Source: [Pseudopropionibacterium] massiliense | GTDB taxonomy: Bacteria > Actinomycetota > Actinomycetes > Propionibacteriales > Propionibacteriaceae | Direction: 5' to 3' | Assembly (NCBI RefSeq): GCF_900607225.1 | Contig: NZ_LR027842.1 | Location: 1,330,865-1,394,864, forward strand | DNA length: 64,000 bases | Shown here: piece by piece, positions 46,451 to 55,219 of the stretch | How positions within the stretch are numbered: position 1 is the first letter of the stretch | Layout: each line of letters starts with the position of its first letter | Position numbers and translations under genes: made by a program | The notes under the pieces: generated by a model | The model's database searches: none | The model's input: the letters and a program-made list of their open reading frames with translations, nothing else | Told to the model about the DNA's origin: nothing

Positions 46451-46969
46451 TCAGGACGCCACCGCCTGACGCGCCTTCTTGGCAGCCCGCGCCTTCGCGC
46501 GGCGAAACCTGTGTGGGGAGTTCCTGCGGCGCCAGGATGCACTGGGGCGGCCTTGAAGATCCTGGGTCGCCAACAGGGAGGCACCGAGGAGCGCCACGTT
46601 CTTCAGCACATCGGGGCGGCGTTCCTGCTTTTCGTCGGGGTCAGCGTCCTTGTCGGGAAGGGCCACTGCGATGTTCAGGATACTGGCCTTGGCGAGTAGG
46701 CAGGCACCGATACGGCGGCCGATCCCGGTTGCGAACATCACGCCACCGACGACTTCGACGGCGCCGCAGATACGCACCCAGGACTCGGCACGATCAGGTA
46801 CGTGCGAGGAATAGCCTGAGGGTACGACTCGCTGCACGAGGGGAGTGAAGCGAGACGTGAACGCCTCGGCTTCCGGCGCCAGCTCGGCTGGTGAGCTGAC
46901 CTTGCGCACGCCATCGGCGACGAAGGCGCTGGCGAAAAGGCTACGGGCTAGGAAGCGCAACAGACTCAT
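46451..46969 (-). CDS. DoxX family membrane protein
   Basis: 172-residue membrane protein. An N-terminal [40 protein letters not shown] and two further hydrophobic segments fit the DoxX/SURF4-like four-helix family. The C-terminus is a basic Arg/Lys/Ala tail. Some DoxX proteins of Actinobacteria act in thiol and oxidative homeostasis, which would suit its place divergent from sigR, but function here is unproven. ATG 46987 (6 codons upstream) is an alternative start. Confidence 0.78.
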   Translation of the reverse strand: MSLLRFLARSLFASAFVADGVRKVSSPAELAPEAEAFTSRFTPLVQRVVPSGYSSHVPDRAESWVRICGAVEVVGGVMFATGIGRRIGACLLAKASILNIAVALPDKDADPDEKQERRPDVLKNVALLGASLLATQDLQGRPSASWRRRNSPHRFRRAKARAAKKARQAVAS

Positions 46970-47046
46970 GGCTCCAAACTTACCCATGTCCACGCCCGGT
47001 TGGAACGGCCGGGGGGCGATTTCGTGGACATTGGGTGGGTGAAGTC

Positions 47047-47074
47047 GGGAATTTTTCCCGGTCTCCTGCGTGTT
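47047..47074 (+). promoter_or_regulatory. Candidate SigR-dependent distal promoter of sigR
   Basis: GGGAAT (47047-47052), then 19 bp to GTT (47072-47074), fits the SigR/SigH consensus GGAAT-N18/19-GTT. The predicted start point near 47080-47082 abuts an in-frame ATG at 47083. Confidence 0.55.
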
Positions 47075-47114
47075 CCCTCCACATGACACCTGCCGCCCTG
47101 TCGACGGACCCTCC

Positions 47115-47143
47115 TTGGGTGTGGAACCGGACACCGGTATGTT
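47115..47143 (+). promoter_or_regulatory. Candidate housekeeping proximal promoter of sigR
   Basis: TTGGGT (47115-47120), 17 bp, TATGTT (47138-47143). The predicted start point near 47150-47152 coincides with ATG 47152, so this promoter would give a leaderless mRNA for the short SigR form. Confidence 0.5.
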
Positions 47144-47151
47144 CTTCCGTG

Positions 47152-47748
47152 ATGGAAGAAACGGAAACCACGCTCCTGGACGCAGCGGAGCTCGGATTCG
47201 CGTTCGAGAACGAGGCCCTGACCCATCTCGATCGCCTCTATTCGGCTGCCCTGCGCATGACCCGGAATCCCGCCGACGCCGAGGATCTGGTGCAGGAGAC
47301 CTATGTGAAGGCTCTGAGAGGCCGCGACTCGTTCAGGCCCGGCACCAACATGAAGGCCTGGCTGTACCGGATCCTCACCAACGCCTACATCAACTCCTAC
47401 CGGAAGGCCACCCGCTCACCACGGACGAGTGGCGACGAGGAGGTCACGGACTGGCAACTGGCGAGAGCCGCATCCCACGACTCCCAGGGCCTGCGTTCGG
47501 CAGAGATGGAGGCCCTTGACAACACCCCGGACACCGTTGTCGCGGAGGCGATGGCCGGGCTCGCCGAGAACTACCGGCTGGCGGTGTACCTCTCCGATGT
47601 CGAGGGATTCAGTTACAAGGAGATAGCCGCCATCATGGGAACCCCGATAGGAACCGTCATGTCCCGCCTGAATCGTGGTCGGGCACAGCTGCGCAAAGCT
47701 CTCGCCGCCTACGCCGCTGAACGTGGTATCGGAGGTGCCAGGGCATGA
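47152..47748 (+). CDS. sigR: RNA polymerase sigma factor SigR (SigH family, redox stress)
   Basis: 198-residue ECF sigma factor of the SigR/SigH group. Region 2 is [20 protein letters not shown] followed by ETYVKAL; region 4 is [20 protein letters not shown] and [15 protein letters not shown]. It directs the thiol-oxidative stress response. ATG 47152 is the canonical start. The frame is open further upstream, and ATG 47083 would add 23 residues. The stop overlaps rsrA by 4 bp (ATGA), as expected for a sigma/anti-sigma pair. Confidence 0.94.
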   Translation: MEETETTLLDAAELGFAFENEALTHLDRLYSAALRMTRNPADAEDLVQETYVKALRGRDSFRPGTNMKAWLYRILTNAYINSYRKATRSPRTSGDEEVTDWQLARAASHDSQGLRSAEMEALDNTPDTVVAEAMAGLAENYRLAVYLSDVEGFSYKEIAAIMGTPIGTVMSRLNRGRAQLRKALAAYAAERGIGGARA

Positions 47749-48011
47749 GCGATCCTGACATGTCGGGCCATGAGCACGATGGAATGGACGAGTGCGTGCG
47801 GGCTCTGGACGCGGTGCACGCCTTCCTTCACGGAGAACTGCCAGAAACGGAGGCCGATCGTGTGCGACACCATCTTCACGCCTGCGAGCGATGTATGGAG
47901 AGCTTCGAAATCGAATCCGTCATCACCGCGATGATCCGCCGAAGCCAGCCGGCCACCGCCGCTCCGGCAGCGCTGCGCGACAAACTCACGGTCCTCTGCC
48001 TCTCTTCCTGA
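47745..48011 (+). CDS. rsrA: Zinc-binding anti-sigma factor RsrA
   Basis: 88-residue ZAS-family anti-sigma factor. It carries the redox-sensing H-x3-C-x2-C motif (HLHACERC), a further N-terminal Cys (Cys17) and Cys85 near the C-terminus. Zinc-loaded RsrA holds SigR, and disulfide stress releases it. It is translationally coupled to sigR. Confidence 0.93.
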   Translation: MSDPDMSGHEHDGMDECVRALDAVHAFLHGELPETEADRVRHHLHACERCMESFEIESVITAMIRRSQPATAAPAALRDKLTVLCLSS

Positions 48012-48028
48012 ATCTTTCCGAGAACCGA

Positions 48029-48059
48029 CGCCCCCGTTCCTGATGTAGGAACGGGGGCG
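48029..48059. terminator. Bidirectional hairpin between rsrA and bL37
   Basis: CGCCCCCGTTCCT (48029-48041) pairs perfectly with AGGAACGGGGGCG (48047-48059) across a 5-nt loop. It lies 17 bp after rsrA and 15 bp after the end of the convergent bL37 gene. No U-tract. Confidence 0.75.
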
Positions 48060-48074
48060 AATCGCCTCCACGTG

Positions 48075-48149
48075 TCAGGCGTTGGGACGCTTGCCGTGGT
48101 TGGCCTTGCTCTTGCGACGTGCGCGACGTTTACGACCGGTCTTGCCCAT
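48075..48149 (-). CDS. Ribosomal protein bL37 (24 residues)
   Basis: A 24-residue, Arg/Lys-rich protein (GKTGRKRRARRKSKANHG followed by KRPNA). It closely resembles bL37, first described in the Mycobacterium smegmatis 50S subunit near the peptidyl-transferase centre. AAGGAGG lies 6 nt before ATG 48149, and a hairpin follows the stop. It is too short for most gene callers. The neighbourhood (sigR-rsrA, pdtaS, whiB1) parallels mycobacterial synteny. Confidence 0.85.
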   Translation of the reverse strand: MGKTGRKRRARRKSKANHGKRPNA

Positions 48150-48234
48150 CGGGGCCTCCTTCTTCGAGTTGCGACGGCCCATTGTGCCAGATGCCTCGTA
48201 GCGCCACCAGCCGGGACGATGGCAGAGTAGGGTC

Positions 48235-49683
48235 ATGGCGAGGACACATCTCCCCGAGGAACTCTCCGACTCCGACTGGCTCCTGGCCTTCCAGGGGCAG
48301 TGGCACCTGTTGAGTGACCTGTCCTTCTCGGATCTTCTGTTGTGGGTTCCCGAGGAGGACGGCCCCGATTGTGAAGTGTTCACGTGCGTGGCCCAGATCC
48401 GTCCGGTGACCGGTCCGACAGCCCTGGAGGATGACGTCATCGGGGAACAGATCGCCTACGAACTGGACCACCAGGTGGTGGTGGCGTACATGAGCCACGA
48501 GATCAGCGAAACCAGCGACAACGCGTTGTCCGCCGGTATCCCTGTGGACGTGTGGGCGATACCCATCCTCAGGGGAGGGCGTTGCATAGCTGTGCTGGAG
48601 CGTCACACCAACCAGATGGGGATGCGCGCCACCGGGATCCTGGAGGAGAACTACCTCGAGGCCGCGGACATCCTGACCAGTATGATCCTCGAGGGAGATT
48701 TCCCCTTGGCGCCGGTTTCCGACAAGGCATTCGCCCCCCGGGTCTGCGATGGGGTGCTCCGGGTTCAGCCGGGGGGGCGGATAAGCTACGCCTCACCGAA
48801 TGCGATCACCGCCTTCCGGCGCCTGGGCGCGCAGGGCGACATTGCGGACGAGGATTTCGCCACCCTGATACGGAGTGTCATGCGAGGTGTCGAATCCATG
48901 GGCCAGACCGTGCAGGCCGATCTGGCGGAACAGCGCAGTGTTGTATTTGACGTGGAACAGCCACGTGCTTCCATGCGTGTGGTGGTGCTTCCACTCGTGG
49001 TGCAGGACGAGCCGATGGGTTCCTTGATCCTCTGTCGTGACACCACGGACCTTCGGAGCCGGGATCGCATGCTCGTGACCAAGGACGCCACCATCCGGGA
49101 GATCCACCATCGGGTCAAGAACAATCTCCAGACGGTGGCTGCTCTGCTGCGGATGCAGGCTCGGCGGATCAAATCCGAGGAGGGTCGGGAGGCGTTGCAG
49201 GACGCGATGCGCAGGGTTTCGTCCATAGCCGTCGTGCACGACATGCTGAGCCACAACTCGGACGAGGATGTGATCTTCGATGGCGTGTGTGATCGCATTC
49301 TCCGCATGATTGGTGATCTCGCCGCCACATCGGGAGCGGTCGAAGCAGTTCGTGTGGGCAGTTTCGGGGAAATCAGGGCCGAGACCGCCACGTCCCTGGC
49401 CATGATGATCACAGAGCTCTGCCAGAACGCCGTGGAGCACGGTTTGGATGGCGGAACGGGACGCATCGAGGTGAGACCGGAACAGTCGGAGGACGGACTG
49501 GTCATCGACGTGGTTGACGACGGAGCGGGCCTGCCCGAAGGATTCATCCTCGGGCGTCAGACCAGTCTTGGCCTGGCTATCATCTCAACGCTGGTCGGAG
49601 ACCTGGGTGGAACGCTGGAGATTGGGGATCGGGAGGACGGGCCTGGTGCGTGTGCCCGCTTGGTGTTGCCCCCGCTGTCGTGA
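48235..49683 (+). CDS. pdtaS: Sensor histidine kinase, PdtaS-like (HisKA_2)
   Basis: 482-residue soluble kinase with no membrane segment. An N-terminal GAF-like region (about 1-150) and a PAS region (about 170-280) are followed by a HisKA_2 domain with the phospho-acceptor His in REIHHRVKNNLQTVAALLRM. The HATPase_c domain (ITELCQNAVEHGL; VVDDGAGLPEGF) comes last. Organisation and location next to whiB1 match mycobacterial PdtaS, which signals to the RNA-binding antiterminator PdtaR. That partner is not encoded in this window. Confidence 0.9.
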   Translation: MARTHLPEELSDSDWLLAFQGQWHLLSDLSFSDLLLWVPEEDGPDCEVFTCVAQIRPVTGPTALEDDVIGEQIAYELDHQVVVAYMSHEISETSDNALSAGIPVDVWAIPILRGGRCIAVLERHTNQMGMRATGILEENYLEAADILTSMILEGDFPLAPVSDKAFAPRVCDGVLRVQPGGRISYASPNAITAFRRLGAQGDIADEDFATLIRSVMRGVESMGQTVQADLAEQRSVVFDVEQPRASMRVVVLPLVVQDEPMGSLILCRDTTDLRSRDRMLVTKDATIREIHHRVKNNLQTVAALLRMQARRIKSEEGREALQDAMRRVSSIAVVHDMLSHNSDEDVIFDGVCDRILRMIGDLAATSGAVEAVRVGSFGEIRAETATSLAMMITELCQNAVEHGLDGGTGRIEVRPEQSEDGLVIDVVDDGAGLPEGFILGRQTSLGLAIISTLVGDLGGTLEIGDREDGPGACARLVLPPLS

Positions 49684-49841
49684 TCCCATCCTCCAAACTG
49701 GCGGGACAAGAGACTCCTGGCCCGCCGTGTGACGTGCTGGTTGGCCCTGACTTCTTCGCTGCGGCTCTCCCGTGCGAGTATTTTTCTGGTTCATTGCAGC
49801 GAAGACTGTCCTCATGTCACAACTCGCCCGTGGAGTTCGCC

Positions 49842-50093
49842 TCAGCTGGCGCGCACCCGGGAGCGGGCAGCGCGGCGTTTCATGGCCCGTCGCTCGTCCT
49901 CGCTCATGCCGCCCCAGACGCCATGGTCCTGGCCGGCGTCCAGCGCCCAGTTGAGGCACTGGTCCTTGACCGCGCAGCTCTGGCAGATCTTCTTGGCATC
50001 CTCGATCTGCTGGAGTGCAGGGCCGGTGTTGCCGACAGGGAAGAACAGCTCCGGGTCCTCTGTCAGGCAGGCTGCCCTGTGGCGCCAGTCCAT
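49842..50093 (-). CDS. whiB1: WhiB-family transcriptional regulator WhiB1
   Basis: 83-residue Fe-S regulator. The four cluster cysteines lie in WRHRAACLTEDPELFFP, ICQSCAVKDQC and the spacing between them, followed by the GVWGG turn and a basic C-terminus (ERRAMKRRAARSRVRAS) for DNA binding. In Mycobacterium WhiB1 is essential, responds to nitric oxide and binds SigA. ATG 50093 with AAAGGAG upstream is chosen over longer frames. Confidence 0.92.
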   Translation of the reverse strand: MDWRHRAACLTEDPELFFPVGNTGPALQQIEDAKKICQSCAVKDQCLNWALDAGQDHGVWGGMSEDERRAMKRRAARSRVRAS

Positions 50094-50201
50094 GAATGGC
50101 ACTCCTTTTTCGGCTAGATGATCTTTCGAGCGGATAGAACTTACTCCGGTCCTCAGCAATAAACAACCCTGCCGCTCCGCGACAGTGGAGGAATTCAGAC
50201 T

Positions 50202-51344
50202 TCAACTCAAGCGGCCGGCGCCATCGGCGGGAACCGCCGTGAACCATGAGGGCTCCTGAAAACCAACCTTCTCGAAGGCCTCACGAATGGCTGAACCGAT
50301 GTGCTCGGCCTGACCGCTGAAGCACCACGCGATGATGCAGCCACCGAATCCGCCGCCCGTCATCCGGGCTCCAAGTGCTCCGTGTGCCAAGGCCGTCTCC
50401 ACGGCGAGGTCGACGGTCGGCACCGTGATCTCGTAGTCATCGCGCATGGATGCGTGGGATTCGTTCAGCAGGGGAGGAAGATCGGCGAGGCGACCCTTCC
50501 TGGCCAGTTTCAGCGCTGCGCAGGTTCGATCATTTTCACTGACCACATGCCGGACCCGCCTGCGCATCAGTTCGTCGGGAAGTCTTGCCAGCGCCGTGTC
50601 CAGGTCCGTGACATCACGCAGAGCCCTGACCCCCAGGATCGCAGCAGCCCGCTCGCATGTGGCGCGGCGCTCCCCGTACTCCCCTTCGACATGGCTGTGC
50701 GGGGTGCGGGTGTCGAGGACCAGGATTTCGAACCCCTGCCCACGCAACGGCAGCGGTACATCAGTGGTCTCAAAAGTGCGACAGTCGAGGAAGAGTCCGT
50801 GGCCCGCGTGACAGAGGATGCTGGCTGCCTGGTCCAGGATGCCGGTGGGAGCGCCCACGTAGACGTTTTCAGCCCGCTGCGCCAGCCGTGCGCGCTCCAT
50901 GGGGGCGATGTCCAGGCCGAAGAGGTCGCAGGCCGCAGCCATCACCGCGCACTCGATTGCCGCGGAGCTCGACAGTCCTGCGCCGAGAGGCACATTCGAG
51001 GTGAGCACGAGGGTGGCCGGGGCGATCGGATATCCCTCCTCGCGCAGCACCCACAACACGCCGGCCAGATAAGCAGCCCAACCTTCTCGCCCGGGAGAGA
51101 GATCGGACAGCGGAAGCTCAACGGTTTCCGAGAGGTCCGCTGCATGCATGACGATGAGGTCGTCGTGGCGATGACCTGCTGCTACGACGGCACGCCGTTC
51201 GAGTGCAAAAGGCAGTACGAAGCCGTCGTTGTAGTCGGTGTGCTCCCCGATCAGGTTCACCCGTCCGGGGGCGAACCAGATTCCTTCCGGAGCAGAACAT
51301 GCCAATTCTCGATAACGGCTGACCAGTTTCTCAGCGGGATCCAT
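50202..51344 (-). CDS. galK: Galactokinase
   Basis: 380-residue GHMP kinase that phosphorylates galactose at C1. The signature FAPGRVNLIGEHTDYNDGFV, the ATP motif PLGAGLSSSAAIECAV and ARMTGGGFGGCIIAW are intact. ATG 51344 has GAGGAGG upstream. It stands without other Leloir genes; only a distant aldose 1-epimerase (27.1 kb) could connect functionally. Confidence 0.95.
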   Translation of the reverse strand: MDPAEKLVSRYRELACSAPEGIWFAPGRVNLIGEHTDYNDGFVLPFALERRAVVAAGHRHDDLIVMHAADLSETVELPLSDLSPGREGWAAYLAGVLWVLREEGYPIAPATLVLTSNVPLGAGLSSSAAIECAVMAAACDLFGLDIAPMERARLAQRAENVYVGAPTGILDQAASILCHAGHGLFLDCRTFETTDVPLPLRGQGFEILVLDTRTPHSHVEGEYGERRATCERAAAILGVRALRDVTDLDTALARLPDELMRRRVRHVVSENDRTCAALKLARKGRLADLPPLLNESHASMRDDYEITVPTVDLAVETALAHGALGARMTGGGFGGCIIAWCFSGQAEHIGSAIREAFEKVGFQEPSWFTAVPADGAGRLS

Positions 51345-51435
51345 GACTCGGCATCCTCCTCGTTCTCAGGATTCGATGAATCAGGTGTGGTCTGCTTGCG
51401 GCAGGCATGGGTTACCGCTACGGGAGAGCGCGTTC

Positions 51436-54400
51436 TCATGCACCAAAGGCGCTGTTCATCAGATCTTCCGTTTGCTGCTGGTGAACCTTCGCGGAGCCGA
51501 CGGATGGCGCGGAGGACCAAGGGCGTGCCACCCGGCGCATTCGCAATGGAAGATCCGTGTGATTCGCCACGGAATTCGGCAGGTGGACGGAGATGAACGG
51601 CCAAGGGCCCTGGTTCGCAGGTTCGTCCTGAACGAACCGAATGTCGGTGACATGGCGGTAGCGCTCCAAGATCTTGGCCACCTCGGCACCGGGCAGCGGG
51701 TAGAGACGCTCCAGTGAGACCACGGCCACTTTCCCGTTGAGACCGAACTTCTCACGATTGGTCATGAGCTCCCAGCGAATCTTTCCCGAGCAGAACAGCA
51801 GACGGGTGACCTCCGACGGGTCGGTGATCGTCGGGTCGTCCAGCACCGGGTGCCAGGTTCCTGATGTGAACTCTTCCGGCGGTGAGGCGGCCAGCTTGCT
51901 TCGCAGCATTGACTTCGGGGTGGCGACCACGACCGGGCGGTGGTAGTTCACGTAGGCGTGTTGGCGCAGCAGATGGAAGTAACTGGCCGCTGTCGAGGGC
52001 TGACTGACCGCAAAAGCGTTCTCAGCGCACAACTGCAGCCAGCGTTCGATACGTGCGGAACTGTGGTCCGGGCCCTGCCCCTCGAAACCGTGTGGCAGCA
52101 ACAACACCACACCGGACTTCTGATCCCACTTCGCCTGTCCTGAGACAACGAACTCGTCAGCGATGATCTGGGCGCCGTTGGCGAAATCGCCGAACTGTGC
52201 TTCCCACACCACCAGTGCATCCGGTCTGGCCACTGAGTAGCCGTACTCGAAACCCAAGGCCGCGTACTCGCTGAGCAGCGAATCGTAGACATCGAAGGTG
52301 GCCTGATCGTCGCTCAGGTGTTTCAGGGGGACCCAGGCCTCGTTGGTGACACGATCGACGATGGCGGCGAAGCGCTGCGAAAAGGTTCCTCGACGCGAGT
52401 CCTGACCGGCCAAGCGAACGGGTCGTCCCTCCATCAGCAGCGAACCAATGGCCAGCAGCTCGGCGGTTGCCCCGTTGATGGGGCCGTTGAGGATCTGCTC
52501 GGCTCGGCGCTCCCATTGGGGCAGGGCCTTCGGGGGGGGGGGGAAACCTTCCGGAAGAACCGTGTGCACCTCGCTGATTCGGCGCATCATTTCGGGAGTG
52601 ATCTCGGTGAGGCGCTGGCCCTGTTTCGTCGGGTAGTAGGGAACCCTCGTGTACTCCTCGATCACCGCATCGGTGTTCTTGGCGTCGCGTGCCTCCTTGA
52701 ACACGTTCTCCAAGCGCGTCCGGAACTTGTCCATCACGTTCTCCGCATCAGAGACGGAGATGTCGCCGCGCCCGATCAGGGCTTCGGTGTACAGACGCCT
52801 GACGGACCGCTTCTGTTCGATCAAGTCGTACATCTTGGGCTGGGTGAAACTCGGGTCGTCGCCCTCGTTGTGGCCGCGACGTCGGTAGCAGACCAGATCG
52901 ATTACGACGTCCTTGTGGAACCGCTGCCGGTAGGCGAAAGCCAGCCGGGCAGCACGGATGCAGGAATCGGGATCATCGCCGTTGATGTGCAGTACCGGAG
53001 CGGAGATGGCCTTCGCGACGTCCGTGCAGTAGGTGGATGTGCGCGACTCGATGGGGGCCGTGGTGAATCCCACCTGGTTGTTGACCACGATGTGTATGGT
53101 GCCGCCGGTTTTGTAGCCGCGCAGCTGACTCATCTGCAAGGTCTCGAAAACGATCCCCTGTCCGCAGAAAGCCGCGTCACCATGCAGAAGAAGCGGTAGG
53201 ACCGGGAAGTCGTCCCTCCCGATCATGTCCTGCTTCGCCCGGGCTATTCCTTGGAGAACCGGATTGACCGCCTCCAAGTGAGAGGGATTGGCTGCAACGG
53301 AGGCCTTGATGGTGGCGCCGTTGCTGGCGACGAACTCACCTTCCGAGCCCAGATGGTATTTGACGTCGCCAGTGCCGGAGACGTCGATGGTACCCGCGAA
53401 CTCATGGAAGATCTGGGCGTAGTCCTTGCCAATGATGTTCGACAACACATTGAGACGACCACGATGCGGCATGCCGATACACACCTCGTCCAGATGCTTG
53501 TTTGCCGCTTGCTGGCAGATCTCGTCCAGCAGGACGATGACGGATTCTCCGCCTTCCAAGGAAAAGCGTTTCTGTCCGACGAACTTGGTCTGCAGGAAGG
53601 TTTCGAAAACCTCTGCCTCGTTCAGCTTGTCGAGAGCGTGCATGTGCTCTTGGTGCGTGAGGGCCTGGCGTGGCACCTCGATGCGGTCCTGGAACCACTC
53701 TCGTTGTTGGGGATCGGCGATGTGCATGTACTCGACAGCCACGGTCCGACAGTAGGAATCCTGCAGAATGGCGAGGATCTCCCGCAGAGAACGGTAGACC
53801 CTTTCCTGTCCGCCGAAGGTGCCAACCGCGAATTCGCGGTCCAGGTCCCAGATCGACAGGCCGTGGGTTTCCAGCCGCAGATCCTCGTGTGAACGTTGCC
53901 GGTACTCCAGCGGATCGGTGTCGGCCACCAGGTGCCCCACCGAACGATAGGCGTTGATGAGTTCTAGCACCCGTCCCTGTTTCGCGACCTGGTTCTCGCG
54001 GTGGGTCGAGACATCAACGCTCCACCGCAATGGTTCGTAGGGTATGCGCAGGGCTTCGAAGATCTTGTCGTAGAAATCCTGCTCCCCGAGCAGCAGCTGG
54101 TGGATGATCCTCAGGAATTCTCCGGATTGGGCGCCTTGGATAACGCGGTGATCATAGGTGGATGTGAGCGTGGTGATCTTGGAGATTCCGAAGTCGTCGA
54201 CATGGAACAAGGAAGTTCCTTGGAACTCCGCCGGGTAGTCGATGCTCCCGACCCCCAGAATCATTCCTTGCCCATTCATCAGGCGCGGTACGGAATGGTT
54301 GGTTCCGATACCGCCGGGATTGGTGATGGTGACGGTTGTCCCGGCGAAATCAGCCACGGTGAGGTCGCCGGAGCGTGCTTTGGCGACAACCTTTTCGTAG

Positions 54401-55140
54401 TCTGCCCAGAACTGTGCGAAGTTGAGTTTCTCGCATCCCTTGATGTTGGGAACCAGGAGTTGGCGGGTGCCGTCTGACTTTTTCAGGTCGATGGCGATTC
54501 CCAAATTGATCGTCGGGTTCTCGATCAAGGTCGGTTTTCCGTTGATGACGTCGTAGGAATTGTTCATCGCAGGCACGGATTTGAGCGCTTGAATCATCGC
54601 GTAGGCGATCAGATGGGTGAAACTGACCTTGCCACCCTTGGACGTCTTCAGGAAATTGTTGATTCCGGTGCGTTGGTCGATCACGAGCTTCATGGGGACT
54701 GATCGCACCGATGTGGCGGTGGGGACGCTCAGGGATGCGTCCATGTTCTTCGCAGTGCGCATCGGCGCGCCACGAAGCACCGTCAGGCGAGGCGCCACGG
54801 CAGAGGGCTCGGGACGCAGTGACGGATTCGGGGCATTGGCTGACAAACCGGCCCCGGTGCCCGGGGTGGAGGGAGATTCCGTGGTCGGTTTGACCGATTC
54901 CACCGTCGGTTGGTTCCCCTCCTGCCGGGAGGAGCGTTCCTGTGGTTGTGGGGCAGGGTGTTCTTCATCTCCCGACGGAGGAGGTGGGGCGGGTGCGGTA
55001 TTCGTCGGGGCAGGTTTTTCCTCGAAAAACATCTGCCACGATTCGTCCACGGATGCGGGGTCTTTTTCCCAGGCCTCCCTCATCTCGTCAATCAACCAGG
55101 AGTTCGCACCGAATGCGTCGTGTGAGTCAGGTGTCGACAT
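51436..55140 (-). CDS. kgd: Multifunctional 2-oxoglutarate decarboxylase/dehydrogenase E1-E2 (Kgd)
   Basis: 1234-residue fused enzyme typical of Actinobacteria, carrying out the E1 step of the 2-oxoglutarate dehydrogenase complex in the TCA cycle. Residues 1-40 hold the conserved NSWLIDEMREAWEKDPASVD. A Pro-rich linker (41-115) lacks a lipoyl domain. An E2-type acyltransferase domain (about 116-350, DHRVIQGAQSGEF) and the ThDP-dependent E1 domain (about 370-1230, GDAAFCGQG, NNQVGFTT, SGQDSRRGTFSQR) follow. A run of 12 C on the coding strand (52532-52543) encodes Pro-Pro-Pro-Pro near residue 868. No clear Shine-Dalgarno precedes the ATG. Confidence 0.96.
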   Translation of the reverse strand: MSTPDSHDAFGANSWLIDEMREAWEKDPASVDESWQMFFEEKPAPTNTAPAPPPPSGDEEHPAPQPQERSSRQEGNQPTVESVKPTTESPSTPGTGAGLSANAPNPSLRPEPSAVAPRLTVLRGAPMRTAKNMDASLSVPTATSVRSVPMKLVIDQRTGINNFLKTSKGGKVSFTHLIAYAMIQALKSVPAMNNSYDVINGKPTLIENPTINLGIAIDLKKSDGTRQLLVPNIKGCEKLNFAQFWADYEKVVAKARSGDLTVADFAGTTVTITNPGGIGTNHSVPRLMNGQGMILGVGSIDYPAEFQGTSLFHVDDFGISKITTLTSTYDHRVIQGAQSGEFLRIIHQLLLGEQDFYDKIFEALRIPYEPLRWSVDVSTHRENQVAKQGRVLELINAYRSVGHLVADTDPLEYRQRSHEDLRLETHGLSIWDLDREFAVGTFGGQERVYRSLREILAILQDSYCRTVAVEYMHIADPQQREWFQDRIEVPRQALTHQEHMHALDKLNEAEVFETFLQTKFVGQKRFSLEGGESVIVLLDEICQQAANKHLDEVCIGMPHRGRLNVLSNIIGKDYAQIFHEFAGTIDVSGTGDVKYHLGSEGEFVASNGATIKASVAANPSHLEAVNPVLQGIARAKQDMIGRDDFPVLPLLLHGDAAFCGQGIVFETLQMSQLRGYKTGGTIHIVVNNQVGFTTAPIESRTSTYCTDVAKAISAPVLHINGDDPDSCIRAARLAFAYRQRFHKDVVIDLVCYRRRGHNEGDDPSFTQPKMYDLIEQKRSVRRLYTEALIGRGDISVSDAENVMDKFRTRLENVFKEARDAKNTDAVIEEYTRVPYYPTKQGQRLTEITPEMMRRISEVHTVLPEGFPPPPKALPQWERRAEQILNGPINGATAELLAIGSLLMEGRPVRLAGQDSRRGTFSQRFAAIVDRVTNEAWVPLKHLSDDQATFDVYDSLLSEYAALGFEYGYSVARPDALVVWEAQFGDFANGAQIIADEFVVSGQAKWDQKSGVVLLLPHGFEGQGPDHSSARIERWLQLCAENAFAVSQPSTAASYFHLLRQHAYVNYHRPVVVATPKSMLRSKLAASPPEEFTSGTWHPVLDDPTITDPSEVTRLLFCSGKIRWELMTNREKFGLNGKVAVVSLERLYPLPGAEVAKILERYRHVTDIRFVQDEPANQGPWPFISVHLPNSVANHTDLPLRMRRVARPWSSAPSVGSAKVHQQQTEDLMNSAFGA
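52532..52543 (-). repeat. 12-nt homopolymer (C12 on coding strand) inside kgd
   Basis: Twelve consecutive G on the plus strand, C12 on the coding strand, read TTC-CCC-CCC-CCC-CCG (Phe-Pro4). The frame is intact at this length. It is the longest homopolymer I found in the window. Confidence 0.95.
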
Positions 55141-55219
55141 CTTAGCCAGTGGCTGCTGCCACGATCCCCTTACGTGAGACTACTGCTTGGGCGTCAGGCT
55201 TCTTCGCCCAGAGGTCAGC

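Noticed and set aside
47123-47143. GGAAC ... GTT as a SigR promoter directly before sigR
   Set aside because: The spacing is only 13 bp, too short for the GGAAT-N18/19-GTT consensus; the distal GGGAAT-N19-GTT fits better.
49684-49841. Small gene or PdtaR-like partner between pdtaS and whiB1
   Set aside because: The open frames there are read-throughs of the two convergent genes; no receiver or ANTAR domain sequence can be recognised.
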